Source: Candidatus Latescibacterota bacterium
GTDB lineage: Bacteria; Krumholzibacteriota; Krumholzibacteriia; WVZY01
DNA: 64,000 nt
Assembly: GCA_011772205.1 (NCBI GenBank)
Contig: WVZY01000077.1
Coordinates: forward strand, 17,868-81,867
Direction: 5' to 3'
Translations under genes and position numbers: made by a program
Notes under the pieces: generated by a model
Told to the model about the DNA's origin: nothing
The model's input: only the letters and a program-made list of their open reading frames with translations
The model's database searches: none
Part shown: positions 54,181 through 62,699 of the stretch, piece after piece
How positions within the stretch are numbered: position 1 is the stretch's first letter
How the letters are laid out: each line of letters begins with the position of its first letter

Positions 54181-55914
54181 CTACCGCTTACTGCTGGGTA
54201 GACTCGGTGCAACAGATGCAGCGGTGCTTGAGCCTTTCAATGCTTCTGCAGTATCCCTATTTTTGGCAGGATGAAGTCTAACAGCAACCCACCCGGGCCC
54301 TTTCCCCGAAGCGCTCCATTGAATCCTCGTCGATGAGTCGGCCATTTTTTTGCAAGCAGGTCCAAGGAGAAGGTCGATGACGCTTGCGTTATCAATAACC
54401 ACATCGATTCCCTCTTCTTGCACGTATTCCCCCAAGCATCCCTTCTTGAGAGCTTCGAGAGCATCTCGATTCACCTTACCGTCTAGATTGATCACCTCGC
54501 GGTGCGACAGATAGCCGATGGCGCCGCATTGAAACACACCTATCTTTTCGCTATCATATGTATTGATGTCCACCCATTTAGCGATGTCATAGAAAGGATA
54601 AATCGGCCGGGATCTGAACGCCTGTGAATAGCTGAAGTAAGAGAACGTCGCCGCGTAGATTCCCAATCCCACCAAAGCCGCACGGCGGAACAGCAGCGAA
54701 CGGCGCGACAGCCAGTCGATGAAATCCTGGATCAAAAATGCCAAGTAAATGCATGCAACCAGATAGATCGGGTAGTAATAGCGAAGAAAGAAAAACGCAC
54801 CGAAGATATAGAGTGAATACGATATGATTAGAATCGCTGAAAACAAAATGAGAAAACTAATCTCGCCCCGACGGCGTTTCCGTTCCTGTTTCCTCCAACG
54901 AAGTACCACCATGCTAGCGCCAATTAGCATGAGGAAACCCAATAAATTCCCCGCCAGGTGAAATCCCTCCTTGCCACCAAACCAAATACCAAGCTTTTCG
55001 AAGGAACGAAACACGACGTGCAGCGGTGGCGTGACTTTCAGCACCGCGAAGGAGTGCATGACATGCGCCCACACAAAGGCAGGATCCGGCCCTTCCGTGT
55101 TGAGACTGGCCACGCCGTAGCCGAAATACGGTGCGTATGCGAGAGAAATATACCTAGTCGCCGCTCCGCTATCCTGTAGAGGGCTTCCGCTGGCAACCAC
55201 GCTGAAAACAAACCACGGTCCGTAGACGAGGATGACTCCCAACGGAAGAAAGGACAGCCTACGGAGAAAAGTAAACGGCACCGGCTTCCTGCGGAGCATT
55301 AGAAGATAATCGAGAAGGATCACGAGCACGAGTAACAGACTGTCGATACGCGTGAGAGCCGCAAGTCCGAGTAGCAAGCCGAGTGCGAGAAAACGTTCAC
55401 CGTTCGGTGATTCAGCGGAACGCACGCGTTCCAGATAGTAGAATATGGACACCGCTATCATGAACGCTGCAAGGGCCGTTTCCAAACCGTTGGCGCTCTG
55501 TCGCGTAACGATCGGGGAAAACGCCCAGATCAAAGCGGCAAAAAGGGAAGCCGCTCGTCCCACGTACCTGTTTGCAATTCTATAGATGAGATAGGCGGTA
55601 AGAAGTGTAAAAACCGACAGCAGAGAAAGTGCGATATATATCGGATGGGCTGGATTCCCGCCAAAAAGGACGTACAGCGGCACGAGAAGAAACACGTACA
55701 GTGGCTGGAAACCATTGGTGGGATGAATGCCATCGAAGGTCATCCCCTGCCCGGTGGCGATATTGCGGGCTATCTGGAAAGCGTAGAAACTGTCATCGTA
55801 GAGAAAACCGTTCCGGGCGAGTGTGGCAAAATCCTGCCACGCCACAGCCAGGTGGAAGGTTAGCACGAGCAATAACACGCAGACGACGAGCGCCACGCGG
55901 ATTGGCTTGGTCAT
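54181..55914 (-). CDS. multi-pass membrane glycosyltransferase of GT-C type
   Basis: The 577-residue protein has about eleven membrane helices and the extracytosolic loop with YDDSFYAFQIARNIATGQGM and DGIHPTNGFQPLYVFLLVPL. An acidic pair (DD) in the first loop after helix 1 is the catalytic signature of GT-C enzymes using polyprenyl-phosphate sugars (ArnT/PMT type). The soluble C-terminal end has FQCGAIGYLSHREVINLDGK. It should transfer a sugar to lipid A, a lipid or a protein at the periplasmic face. It has a strong promoter (55988-56016). The acceptor is unknown. Confidence 0.8.
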   Translation of the reverse strand: MTKPIRVALVVCVLLLVLTFHLAVAWQDFATLARNGFLYDDSFYAFQIARNIATGQGMTFDGIHPTNGFQPLYVFLLVPLYVLFGGNPAHPIYIALSLLSVFTLLTAYLIYRIANRYVGRAASLFAALIWAFSPIVTRQSANGLETALAAFMIAVSIFYYLERVRSAESPNGERFLALGLLLGLAALTRIDSLLLVLVILLDYLLMLRRKPVPFTFLRRLSFLPLGVILVYGPWFVFSVVASGSPLQDSGAATRYISLAYAPYFGYGVASLNTEGPDPAFVWAHVMHSFAVLKVTPPLHVVFRSFEKLGIWFGGKEGFHLAGNLLGFLMLIGASMVVLRWRKQERKRRRGEISFLILFSAILIISYSLYIFGAFFFLRYYYPIYLVACIYLAFLIQDFIDWLSRRSLLFRRAALVGLGIYAATFSYFSYSQAFRSRPIYPFYDIAKWVDINTYDSEKIGVFQCGAIGYLSHREVINLDGKVNRDALEALKKGCLGEYVQEEGIDVVIDNASVIDLLLGPACKKMADSSTRIQWSASGKGPGWVAVRLHPAKNRDTAEALKGSSTAASVAPSLPSSKR

Positions 55915-55987
55915 GTGGGAGCCCTGTTCGCTAACAGTGGTACGTTAAAAAAGTTCCTTTCGCCTACTATTGCCCTGGAGTGTGCTT

Positions 55988-56016
55988 ATTCTACACGAAA
56001 ATGGCCCAATTGTCAA
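55988..56016 (-). promoter_or_regulatory. strong promoter of the GT-C gene
   Basis: Minus-strand perfect TTGACA (56016-56011), 17-nt spacer, TAGAAT (55993-55988), about 75 nt before the ATG at 55914. The element lies between the two membrane-protein genes, so they form separate transcripts. Confidence 0.8.
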
Positions 56017-56050
56017 TGCCGCACATGAGGCTCTACTGAGGCGCAGTCCT

Positions 56051-58105
56051 CTAGTTGAAAGTGATCCGGATGTCCGCTTCGCCCTCGGGCTCGAGGAGAA
56101 TAAAGGGCACCGGATCGCGCAGACGCCACACAGGTGAAATCCTGGCTGGCGGACTGGCCACGAGACCCCGATCCCAGTGGTATCTGATCAATATGCTGTC
56201 GGGTGCTGGCTGGCCTGCGTCCGCGGAGATCGCAACATGGATCGTATCGTACGTTGCCCGTACGGATACGCCCGGTTCGGAGGCAAACGTCGATCTGCCC
56301 GGAACCTCCCAAAGCACAAAATGCTTTGAAGACCAAACGGATGGAAAGCCGTGGATCCGTGAGAAAACGGTCTTGGCCGCCGGCGTGGCCGTCACCACCC
56401 AGTGTACGTTGTACAACTCGACGTACGCGCTCAACTCCTCCGGATCCATGGCGTCGAGCGGTTTCCCCATTGTTTTATCCAGCTGAAAAGTGGCGAAGTG
56501 ATGCTCGATGAACGTAAATGGATAGGGACCCCCGATCTGTTGAACTCCAGTCAGCAAAGGGAGGATCGAAGGGATGTGACTGTCGCCGTATGTCCACGCC
56601 GGTCCATCTTCTACCATGAGACGTCCGGAGGGATCGATATGACGGTTGAGGGCATCAATCAGATCCTCCACTTCGGATCGCGGCGTCGTGCCGATCGTAT
56701 GTTTGTAATAGGAACGCGACGCCAGTAGCGCAAGAGGTGCAGGGCATAAAAACAGAACCACCAGTGCTGCGGCCCTGGCAAAAACAAGAAGTCGGTTGAT
56801 TTTAATTGCACGTTCCAGCCCATTGAAGATGGCAAGAAATCCCGAGCCGGATAACGGCGTTAGAAAAATCATTGCGCTGTAGACAAAACGTCCGGGTTCC
56901 ATCTGGCTGAATCCGGGAAGACGCACCCCATACCCGGAAAGAAAGAACAGATACGCGGCAGCCGATGCGGGGGCGATTGCTTCGGGCAAACGGCGATCCG
57001 CGATCAAGCGGACGAATCCGATGATCGATAATATTATTACTATCAGCGCGGGAAGATTTCCGGGTTTTAAAAGAACTCCAGCGAGTCCTTGGACACCTCT
57101 GATCTGGAAAAACGTTTCTGAAGGCAGCTTGATATCCAAATATCGGAAAAAAGGCACGAGCCATATCGCATTAACGGCCAGCACGATTGCGCACCAGATG
57201 ACTACTTGAACAAAAACTTTTCTCTGCCACATGAGATGGACTGTACCGGGTGACACCTTGAGCCGCCGGATGAGGAATAGCGCCAGAAACGGAATTGGCA
57301 GTAGCACGGCAGCTGTTGGGTGAATGAAAAACGCCAAGGGGCCTATGATAAAAAATCGCTTGCAGGGATCCCCATCTAATAGCGTTTTGAACATGCCAAC
57401 GAGATAGAACGACAGGTGAGTAACAAAGATGAATCCGAACATCCCCGCGAAGCGAAAATCCCCCGCATAGGGTCTCCCCCAGTGCCAATAAGCAAGAAGG
57501 AGTAACGATGCAAAGATGCTCTCCTCGTATCGGTACCCCAAGCGGCGGCACCCCCAGAAAACGGTGAAGACCATCGATAGGTGGGAGAGCAGAATGAACA
57601 GTTTGAGTGCTCTGGCGACGCCGAGAAACGCAAGCAGGGAGCACCACAGCTCCGCTCCTTTCATATCGATGTCAAATATTGTCCCGCCCGGATATCCCGC
57701 CATGAAATTGGGATCATACCCATGAAGGCGCATAGAATCCCAAAAGATATCTCTTGCCCTGGCCGCTTGGTAATAATGGACGGCATGATCCAGCGTTAAA
57801 ACCGGACGGTTGTTCAGTACGTCTTCCGGAGGGAAAAAGAAAAGCACTCCAGTGAGGTGAACACCGAACAGAAAGACGAGGATCAGCTTCCCGTTCTCTC
57901 GAAGGAGTCTGCCGCCGCGCAGTGTGAGGAGCAAGGCAACCATAGCGAGGAAGCTCGCCCCACCTAAAAGCACCGCGGCGGGAGCTGCCACGCTGCCGGT
58001 GCCGAATGCCCGCAAAGTGCTCAAAACTCCTAGAACACCGGCTGCAGCCAAGAGATAGCGAGCTTGCCTTCGGCGCCTTTCTGATTTATGTTCGATATCT
58101 TCCAT
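56051..58105 (-). CDS. large multi-pass membrane protein, GT-C or PTPS-related type
   Basis: The 684-residue protein has about twelve membrane helices and a soluble C-terminal part of about 170 residues rich in beta strands. Between helices 2 and 3 it has LTLDHAVHYYQAARARDIFWDS, and later GYDPNFMAGYPGGTIFDIDMKG and SVWSSKHFVLWEVPG; the DH/D residues in the first loop suit a GT-C glycosyltransferase. A family of membrane proteins annotated as 6-pyruvoyl-tetrahydropterin-synthase-related has a similar look. The start is ATG 58105, poorly supported by a binding site; the frame extends ten codons upstream to a TTG at 58135. It is divergent from the EamA gene. Confidence 0.65.
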   Translation of the reverse strand: MEDIEHKSERRRRQARYLLAAAGVLGVLSTLRAFGTGSVAAPAAVLLGGASFLAMVALLLTLRGGRLLRENGKLILVFLFGVHLTGVLFFFPPEDVLNNRPVLTLDHAVHYYQAARARDIFWDSMRLHGYDPNFMAGYPGGTIFDIDMKGAELWCSLLAFLGVARALKLFILLSHLSMVFTVFWGCRRLGYRYEESIFASLLLLAYWHWGRPYAGDFRFAGMFGFIFVTHLSFYLVGMFKTLLDGDPCKRFFIIGPLAFFIHPTAAVLLPIPFLALFLIRRLKVSPGTVHLMWQRKVFVQVVIWCAIVLAVNAIWLVPFFRYLDIKLPSETFFQIRGVQGLAGVLLKPGNLPALIVIILSIIGFVRLIADRRLPEAIAPASAAAYLFFLSGYGVRLPGFSQMEPGRFVYSAMIFLTPLSGSGFLAIFNGLERAIKINRLLVFARAAALVVLFLCPAPLALLASRSYYKHTIGTTPRSEVEDLIDALNRHIDPSGRLMVEDGPAWTYGDSHIPSILPLLTGVQQIGGPYPFTFIEHHFATFQLDKTMGKPLDAMDPEELSAYVELYNVHWVVTATPAAKTVFSRIHGFPSVWSSKHFVLWEVPGRSTFASEPGVSVRATYDTIHVAISADAGQPAPDSILIRYHWDRGLVASPPARISPVWRLRDPVPFILLEPEGEADIRITFN

Positions 58106-58170
58106 TGAGGGAATTTGAGTGTGGTAACAGCCCAAAATCCGCTTTAGATCGGAACGCCCATAACTGGTGC

Positions 58171-59091
58171 ATGATGAACAAGGGTCTGGCCATTGTCGTA
58201 TACATGATTCTCTGTCTGATTTGGAGCTCCACCTGGCTCATGATCAAGGTAGGCTTGGAGGGCGCTCCTCCTATGACCTCGGCGGCGCTTCGTTTCATCA
58301 TAGCATCTTTGATCATATTTGCAATTCTTGTGAAGCTTCGCATCCACCTGCCACGAACCCGTCATTTCATTCTGCTATCGATTTTTCTCGGATTCTTCCA
58401 GATAGGGGCCCCGTACGCGCTGGTTTATTGGGGCGAGCAATATATCTCTTCAGGTCTTGCGGCAATTCTCTTCGGCACCATGCCCCTCTTCGTGGCAATC
58501 CTGGCACGAGTGATTCTCGGCGACCCTATGACCCTGCTAAAGCTCATCGGGATCATTATCGGCACGTTTGGTGTTTACGTGATCTTTTCCGACAGTGTAT
58601 CGCTGGGCGGCTACATGAGCACCTGGGGAATGGCCGCCATGATCTTGAGTTCGATCCTTGCCAGCCTATCTAGTGTGCTGGTAAAAAAGTACTCGAATCC
58701 ATACCATCCTTATGCATCTCTTCTCATACCAATGGCCGTCGGGGGAGTGATCCTTACAGCCTGGGGTGTGCTGTTCGAAAAGACAAATCCAGTGCATTAC
58801 GATGCGCTCACGATCACCACCGTTCTGTATCTCGGAATCATCGGTTCCGTAGCCGCATTCGGCTTATATTTCTGGATTATCAAACATGTCGATGTGACAC
58901 TACTCTCTTACATGACGTTCATCATTCCCATACTCGCTTGTCTCCTTGGCTGGATTTTTCTTCGCGAAACGCTTACAATAAACGTACTGATCGGCACGGG
59001 ATTGATCTTCGCCGGCATCGCGCTGGCAACCTTCAGAAATCTTCGAAGGAAGGGGCCACGAAATGCAGTGCACACAAGAACAGCTGGATGA
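58171..59091 (+). CDS. EamA/DMT-family transporter
   Basis: The 306-residue protein has ten predicted membrane helices arranged as two EamA repeats: the first has LCLIWSSTWLMIKVGLEG and ALRFIIASLIIFAILV, the second YLGIIGSVAAFGLYFWIIKH and PILACLLGWIFLRETLTINV. Family members export metabolites such as amino acids, nucleotides or polyamines. Substrate cannot be read from the sequence. The start is one of two adjacent ATGs (58171 or 58174), with no good binding site; the earlier frame (58006) overlaps the divergent membrane protein and is not homologous. It overlaps the sirtuin gene by 29 nt. Confidence 0.85.
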   Translation: MMNKGLAIVVYMILCLIWSSTWLMIKVGLEGAPPMTSAALRFIIASLIIFAILVKLRIHLPRTRHFILLSIFLGFFQIGAPYALVYWGEQYISSGLAAILFGTMPLFVAILARVILGDPMTLLKLIGIIIGTFGVYVIFSDSVSLGGYMSTWGMAAMILSSILASLSSVLVKKYSNPYHPYASLLIPMAVGGVILTAWGVLFEKTNPVHYDALTITTVLYLGIIGSVAAFGLYFWIIKHVDVTLLSYMTFIIPILACLLGWIFLRETLTINVLIGTGLIFAGIALATFRNLRRKGPRNAVHTRTAG

Positions 59092-59809
59092 GGGAGCGCG
59101 AATTCTGAAGCGAAGCAGGTCGCTTGCCGTCTCCACAGGCGCCGGCATTTCAAAAGAGAGCGGCATCCCGACTTTCCGTGATGCCCAAACAGGCCTGTGG
59201 GCGAATTACAATCCGCAAGAGCTCGCCACACCCCAGGGCTTTTCGGGCAATCCAAAACTCGTTTGGGAATGGTATGTAGAGAGACGGCGCATGATCTCCG
59301 ATGTCTCGCCCAATCCCGGGCACTATGCCCTCGTGGATCTCGAAAAAGAGTTCGATGAGTTTACGCTCATCACGCAAAACATCGACAACCTTCACAGAAA
59401 AGCAGGATCGAAAAACATCGTCGAGCTCCACGGCAACATTCTCAGGTTCAAATGCTTCGATAGAGAACATCCAATCGAACAGCTTCCCGACGATGATCGC
59501 ATACCACCGCGGTGCCACTGCGGTTCAATGATCCGGCCCGACGTGGTCTGGTTCGGTGAAATCCTCCCGGCGGATGCCGTAATGAAGGCGGGGCGTGCAT
59601 TGGAGACTTGCGAAACGCTTCTAGTCGTTGGAACTTCCGGCGTGGTGTACCCGGCTGCTGCGTTCCCGGCACAAGCCAAGGCTTGCGGTGCACGCGTGAT
59701 CGAAGTCAACACCGAGATCTCGGCCATTACGCCACTGGTGGACGTATACCTCCAGGGACCCGCCGGCGAGGTCCTGCCGAAGCTCGTTGAAACGTTCCGC
59801 GCCCTCTAG
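59063..59809 (+). CDS. NAD-dependent protein deacylase, sirtuin class III (SIRT5/CobB-like)
   Basis: The 248-residue protein has GAGISKESGIPTFRD (residues 26-40), TQNIDNLHRKAG (104-115) with the catalytic His in ELHGN (His123), and the end GTSGVVYPAAAFP. Residues Y71 and R74 (WEWYVERRR) form the YxxR pair that binds succinyl- or malonyl-lysine in class III sirtuins (SIRT5, CobB). The zinc site is reduced: one Cys at 131 and a CHC at 151-153 instead of two CxxC pairs, similar to E. coli CobB. It removes acyl groups from lysines using NAD. ATG 59063 follows GGAAGG inside the EamA gene, so translation is coupled. Confidence 0.9.
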   Translation: MQCTQEQLDEGARILKRSRSLAVSTGAGISKESGIPTFRDAQTGLWANYNPQELATPQGFSGNPKLVWEWYVERRRMISDVSPNPGHYALVDLEKEFDEFTLITQNIDNLHRKAGSKNIVELHGNILRFKCFDREHPIEQLPDDDRIPPRCHCGSMIRPDVVWFGEILPADAVMKAGRALETCETLLVVGTSGVVYPAAAFPAQAKACGARVIEVNTEISAITPLVDVYLQGPAGEVLPKLVETFRAL

Positions 59810-60079
59810 TGGCGGGAGCTTCAATCATATCCCCTGAGCCAAAAGATACCCCTGCGCCTTCTGTTCTCGCCTGAGCAAACGGATCTCGAAGCACGACCGA
59901 TTATCATACGATGTTGGTATTCGCTCGAGAAGGGCCAGAACGTTCGAGAGTTTTGGAAAAAAGCGTTGACCGCTCTTATCCTGTATGTTACATGAACATA
60001 GTACTTTTCAGCGATATAGGCCCAATATGATGCAGGCCTGCTTGCATTCATGCACTCCCCTGTTACGAGGAATGAAAGT

Positions 60080-61708
60080 TTGACCAAAAACTTTCGATAT
60101 GCCGCTATCCTCTTCATTCTCCCCTGCATCTTGGGCTTTTCATCTCGAGCTTCTGGACAAATCCTCTCAATCATTAAAGCAGATTTTTCCACCATTTCGC
60201 CAAACGGCGACGGCAGCAATGACAGCACGAAGCTGACATACACTCTGCTCGACAGTGTGGTTTCCCTTGACGTGATCGTTTTTGACAGCGATACGGTTTC
60301 CGTTGTCGACACACTGATCAGTGGGGAGCCAAGAAGTGCCGGTCTCGATTCAGTCATATGGAACGGAGAGGATTCTTTGGGCGTTGTTGTAGCTGAGGAT
60401 TCTTACCACATTTTAATTCGAGCACAAGGAATCTCGGAAACGGATTCTGCCTTTATCACTATCATTGTGGACTTAACGGCGCCCAAAGCGCAGGTGCTAA
60501 GCGTAAATCCGGGGATTTTTGCGCCGAACCTGCCGGATGTAGTAGAAGAAACTCTCCGCGTTTCTTTCAGGATTTGGGATTCTTCAGAAAAAGATGACTT
60601 GGGAGTTGCCTTTATCACTCCAAAGAGCGGCGAAGAGATTTCACTTAAGAAGGATATCCCGGATTTTGCCGGGGATGGAGATTATGAAGTCCGTTGGGAC
60701 GAAGATGAATTTGATCCATTTATTCCTCCACCAGGCCAGGGCCAGCCCGATTCTCGTTTTATTGACGGCATTTATCAAGCGAAGTTGGAGATAAAAGATG
60801 ATGGTGCAAATAAAGGGTCCGCTACTGCATTCTTGAATTTCGACTTAAAAGCTCCATCTATAGAAATTACAGATCCTTCAGGCACCGGTACTCTTTCGTT
60901 TAGAGTAATTCCGGACAGCATCCTCGGTTGGGCATACGACCGCAATGGGATCACCGAAATAATGATGTGGTACGATCACCCGACTTCGGATTCTTTGGAA
61001 GCCCCGGTCCAATGGACAAAGAATGACACAATTTTCTTCAGCGCCCCTCTCGCCGACTCAATCGTGGAGGAGCGGGCTTATACGATCAAGTTCAGAGCTT
61101 CCGATCCGGCGCCCAGAGAGAAAGCCCTGTTTGTCACCATCAAGCTAGACACCACAGTGCCGCCGCCCCCCGTTCTCGATCCCCCCGCTGGTGTCGTTCA
61201 TTCGCGCATATACACCCTCACCGGAGAAGCCTTTGGTGATACGAAGTGGGTAAGAATCTCGCGCGGCGGAACTCTGGTTGATTCAGCCTTTACTCAAATA
61301 GAGCCCTTGTTCGCGCGCGATGTCCCATTGGAAGCGGGATCAAACTCTCTCACCGGAAGAGCGGTCGATGGTGCGGGGAATGTGAGCACGATCTCGAACG
61401 CCATTACAGTGGTGTACGATCCTTCCCCTGGATTGTTTATCCCCACACCGTTCCGCCCGAACGACAAATTCCAAATCAACCTCGCACAGCCACCCGTCAG
61501 GGTGCTGCTAAAGATATACGACCTTGGAGGCGACCTGGTCGTCTCGTTGGAAGACCGTTCTGCAAGCGCTGATCCTATGATTCCTTGGGACGGACTCAAC
61601 GGCGAGAGAGACGCGGTCAAAAGAGGACCTCTGGTCGCCGTAGCTATCGCCGAATATGCGGATGGAAGCAAAACGGCCTTTAGAGAAATCTTTCTCTTCG
61701 ATCCATAG
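60080..61708 (+). CDS. secreted FlgD-Ig-like protein
   Basis: The 542-residue protein has a signal peptide (MTKNFRYAAILFILPCILG) and starts at TTG 60080, 8 nt after GAGGA; the ATG at 60050 has no binding site and would spoil the signal peptide. Near the N-terminus is FSTISPNGDGSNDSTKLTY and WNGEDSLGVVVAEDSYHI, a FlgD-like Ig domain of the gliding-motility-associated type. In the middle are repeated Ig-like strands (KAQVLSVNPGIF, KAPSIEITDPSGT). The last 90 residues are a second FlgD-like domain (LFIPTPFRPNDKFQI, LKIYDLGGDLVVSL, PWDGLNGERD). It should be exported and stay at the surface. The PorV-like gene follows by 26 nt, the usual pairing for such export. Confidence 0.83.
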   Translation: MTKNFRYAAILFILPCILGFSSRASGQILSIIKADFSTISPNGDGSNDSTKLTYTLLDSVVSLDVIVFDSDTVSVVDTLISGEPRSAGLDSVIWNGEDSLGVVVAEDSYHILIRAQGISETDSAFITIIVDLTAPKAQVLSVNPGIFAPNLPDVVEETLRVSFRIWDSSEKDDLGVAFITPKSGEEISLKKDIPDFAGDGDYEVRWDEDEFDPFIPPPGQGQPDSRFIDGIYQAKLEIKDDGANKGSATAFLNFDLKAPSIEITDPSGTGTLSFRVIPDSILGWAYDRNGITEIMMWYDHPTSDSLEAPVQWTKNDTIFFSAPLADSIVEERAYTIKFRASDPAPREKALFVTIKLDTTVPPPPVLDPPAGVVHSRIYTLTGEAFGDTKWVRISRGGTLVDSAFTQIEPLFARDVPLEAGSNSLTGRAVDGAGNVSTISNAITVVYDPSPGLFIPTPFRPNDKFQINLAQPPVRVLLKIYDLGGDLVVSLEDRSASADPMIPWDGLNGERDAVKRGPLVAVAIAEYADGSKTAFREIFLFDP

Positions 61709-61733
61709 AAGATAATATGGAGGTGGCGGCGCG

Positions 61734-62669
61734 TTGGCTTGCGTATACAGAAAACTAACCGTTGCGGGAATCATCCTCCTCGTTGGCATCTTCGCATGTG
61801 TCCCCTCGTACGGCGGGTACTCCAGAGGTGGTGCGTTCACGGCTCCCGGCTACGGAGCAAGGGCAGGAGCGATGGGCGGCGCAGCAATCGCCACTCCGGG
61901 AGGCGAAGAAGCAGTATTCTGGAATCCCGCCATGCTGTCTCATATCGAGGAGAACCGGATCGGCATCTCTTATGTGAACCTGGTTCCCGGAGCGAAGGCT
62001 TACCATTCGCACGTCGTCTATGCAAGAAGCATCAAGCGGACGGATGCGGATGACATCGGCCGGGCGCTCTCCATGCATGCCCTTGGTGTTGGATTTGGAA
62101 ATCTCTATCTCGATCTGACCGATGGTAGCAGCTACAGCGAGAACACACTCCGCTTCGCTTATGCATACACACCCGAATATTTCGTAACGTTCGGTGCCGC
62201 TTTCAACATTCTCGTATCGACGAGCGATTTTTCGAGCTTCGACGGAACCGGCACATCGGTCGATGCCGGTGTGCGCCTCCAACTGTCGGAGGCCCTCACG
62301 CTTGGGTTCGTCGCCCGGAACGCCGCCTCCCGGTTGAGCTACGATGACGGCATGAACGTGACATTGTGGCGCTCGTACACCTTCGCACTCGCCACGGATG
62401 AAATTCCTTACCTGAGTACCGAGGCGGACATCGTCATCGCCCATGGCGGTATTTCGCGCTACGTTCTCGGGATTGAATCTCTGTTGTATTCCGACGCGAT
62501 CGCCTTGAGGGGTGGGCTTTCATCGTTCCAATCGGGAGAACAGCGTCTCGTCCCACATCTGGGACTGGGTTTCAAAATCAACCGTTTCCAGCTCAACTAC
62601 AACGCAAACCTCGACTCGCAAAAGGCGTTCGAAGACACACACCGATTCTCGGTGAGCGCGGCCCTATAG
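61734..62669 (+). CDS. PorV/PorQ-like outer membrane protein
   Basis: The 311-residue protein has a signal peptide (about residues 1-27) and the FCB-family opening GARAGAMGGAAIATPGGEEA with WNPAML, known from PorV/PorQ and related FadL-like beta-barrels. The rest shows alternating hydrophobic strands (GYAYTPEYFVTFGAAFNILV-like) ending LNYNANLDSQKAFEDTHRFS and a final hydrophobic residue. PorV is a shuttle and assembly partner of the type IX secretion system for proteins with C-terminal signals. The start is TTG 61734 with GGAGGTGG 7 nt upstream. It lies 26 nt after the FlgD-like gene. A role in exporting that protein and the giant paralogs is an inference. Confidence 0.82.
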   Translation: MACVYRKLTVAGIILLVGIFACVPSYGGYSRGGAFTAPGYGARAGAMGGAAIATPGGEEAVFWNPAMLSHIEENRIGISYVNLVPGAKAYHSHVVYARSIKRTDADDIGRALSMHALGVGFGNLYLDLTDGSSYSENTLRFAYAYTPEYFVTFGAAFNILVSTSDFSSFDGTGTSVDAGVRLQLSEALTLGFVARNAASRLSYDDGMNVTLWRSYTFALATDEIPYLSTEADIVIAHGGISRYVLGIESLLYSDAIALRGGLSSFQSGEQRLVPHLGLGFKINRFQLNYNANLDSQKAFEDTHRFSVSAAL

Positions 62670-62699
62670 GATTCTCCTCTTGATTCCGGCCATCACAAG

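Noticed and set aside
59821..60357. A 178-codon minus-strand open frame.
   Set aside because: It overlaps the secreted FlgD-like gene, shows no domain or signal, and its composition is that of a shadow frame.
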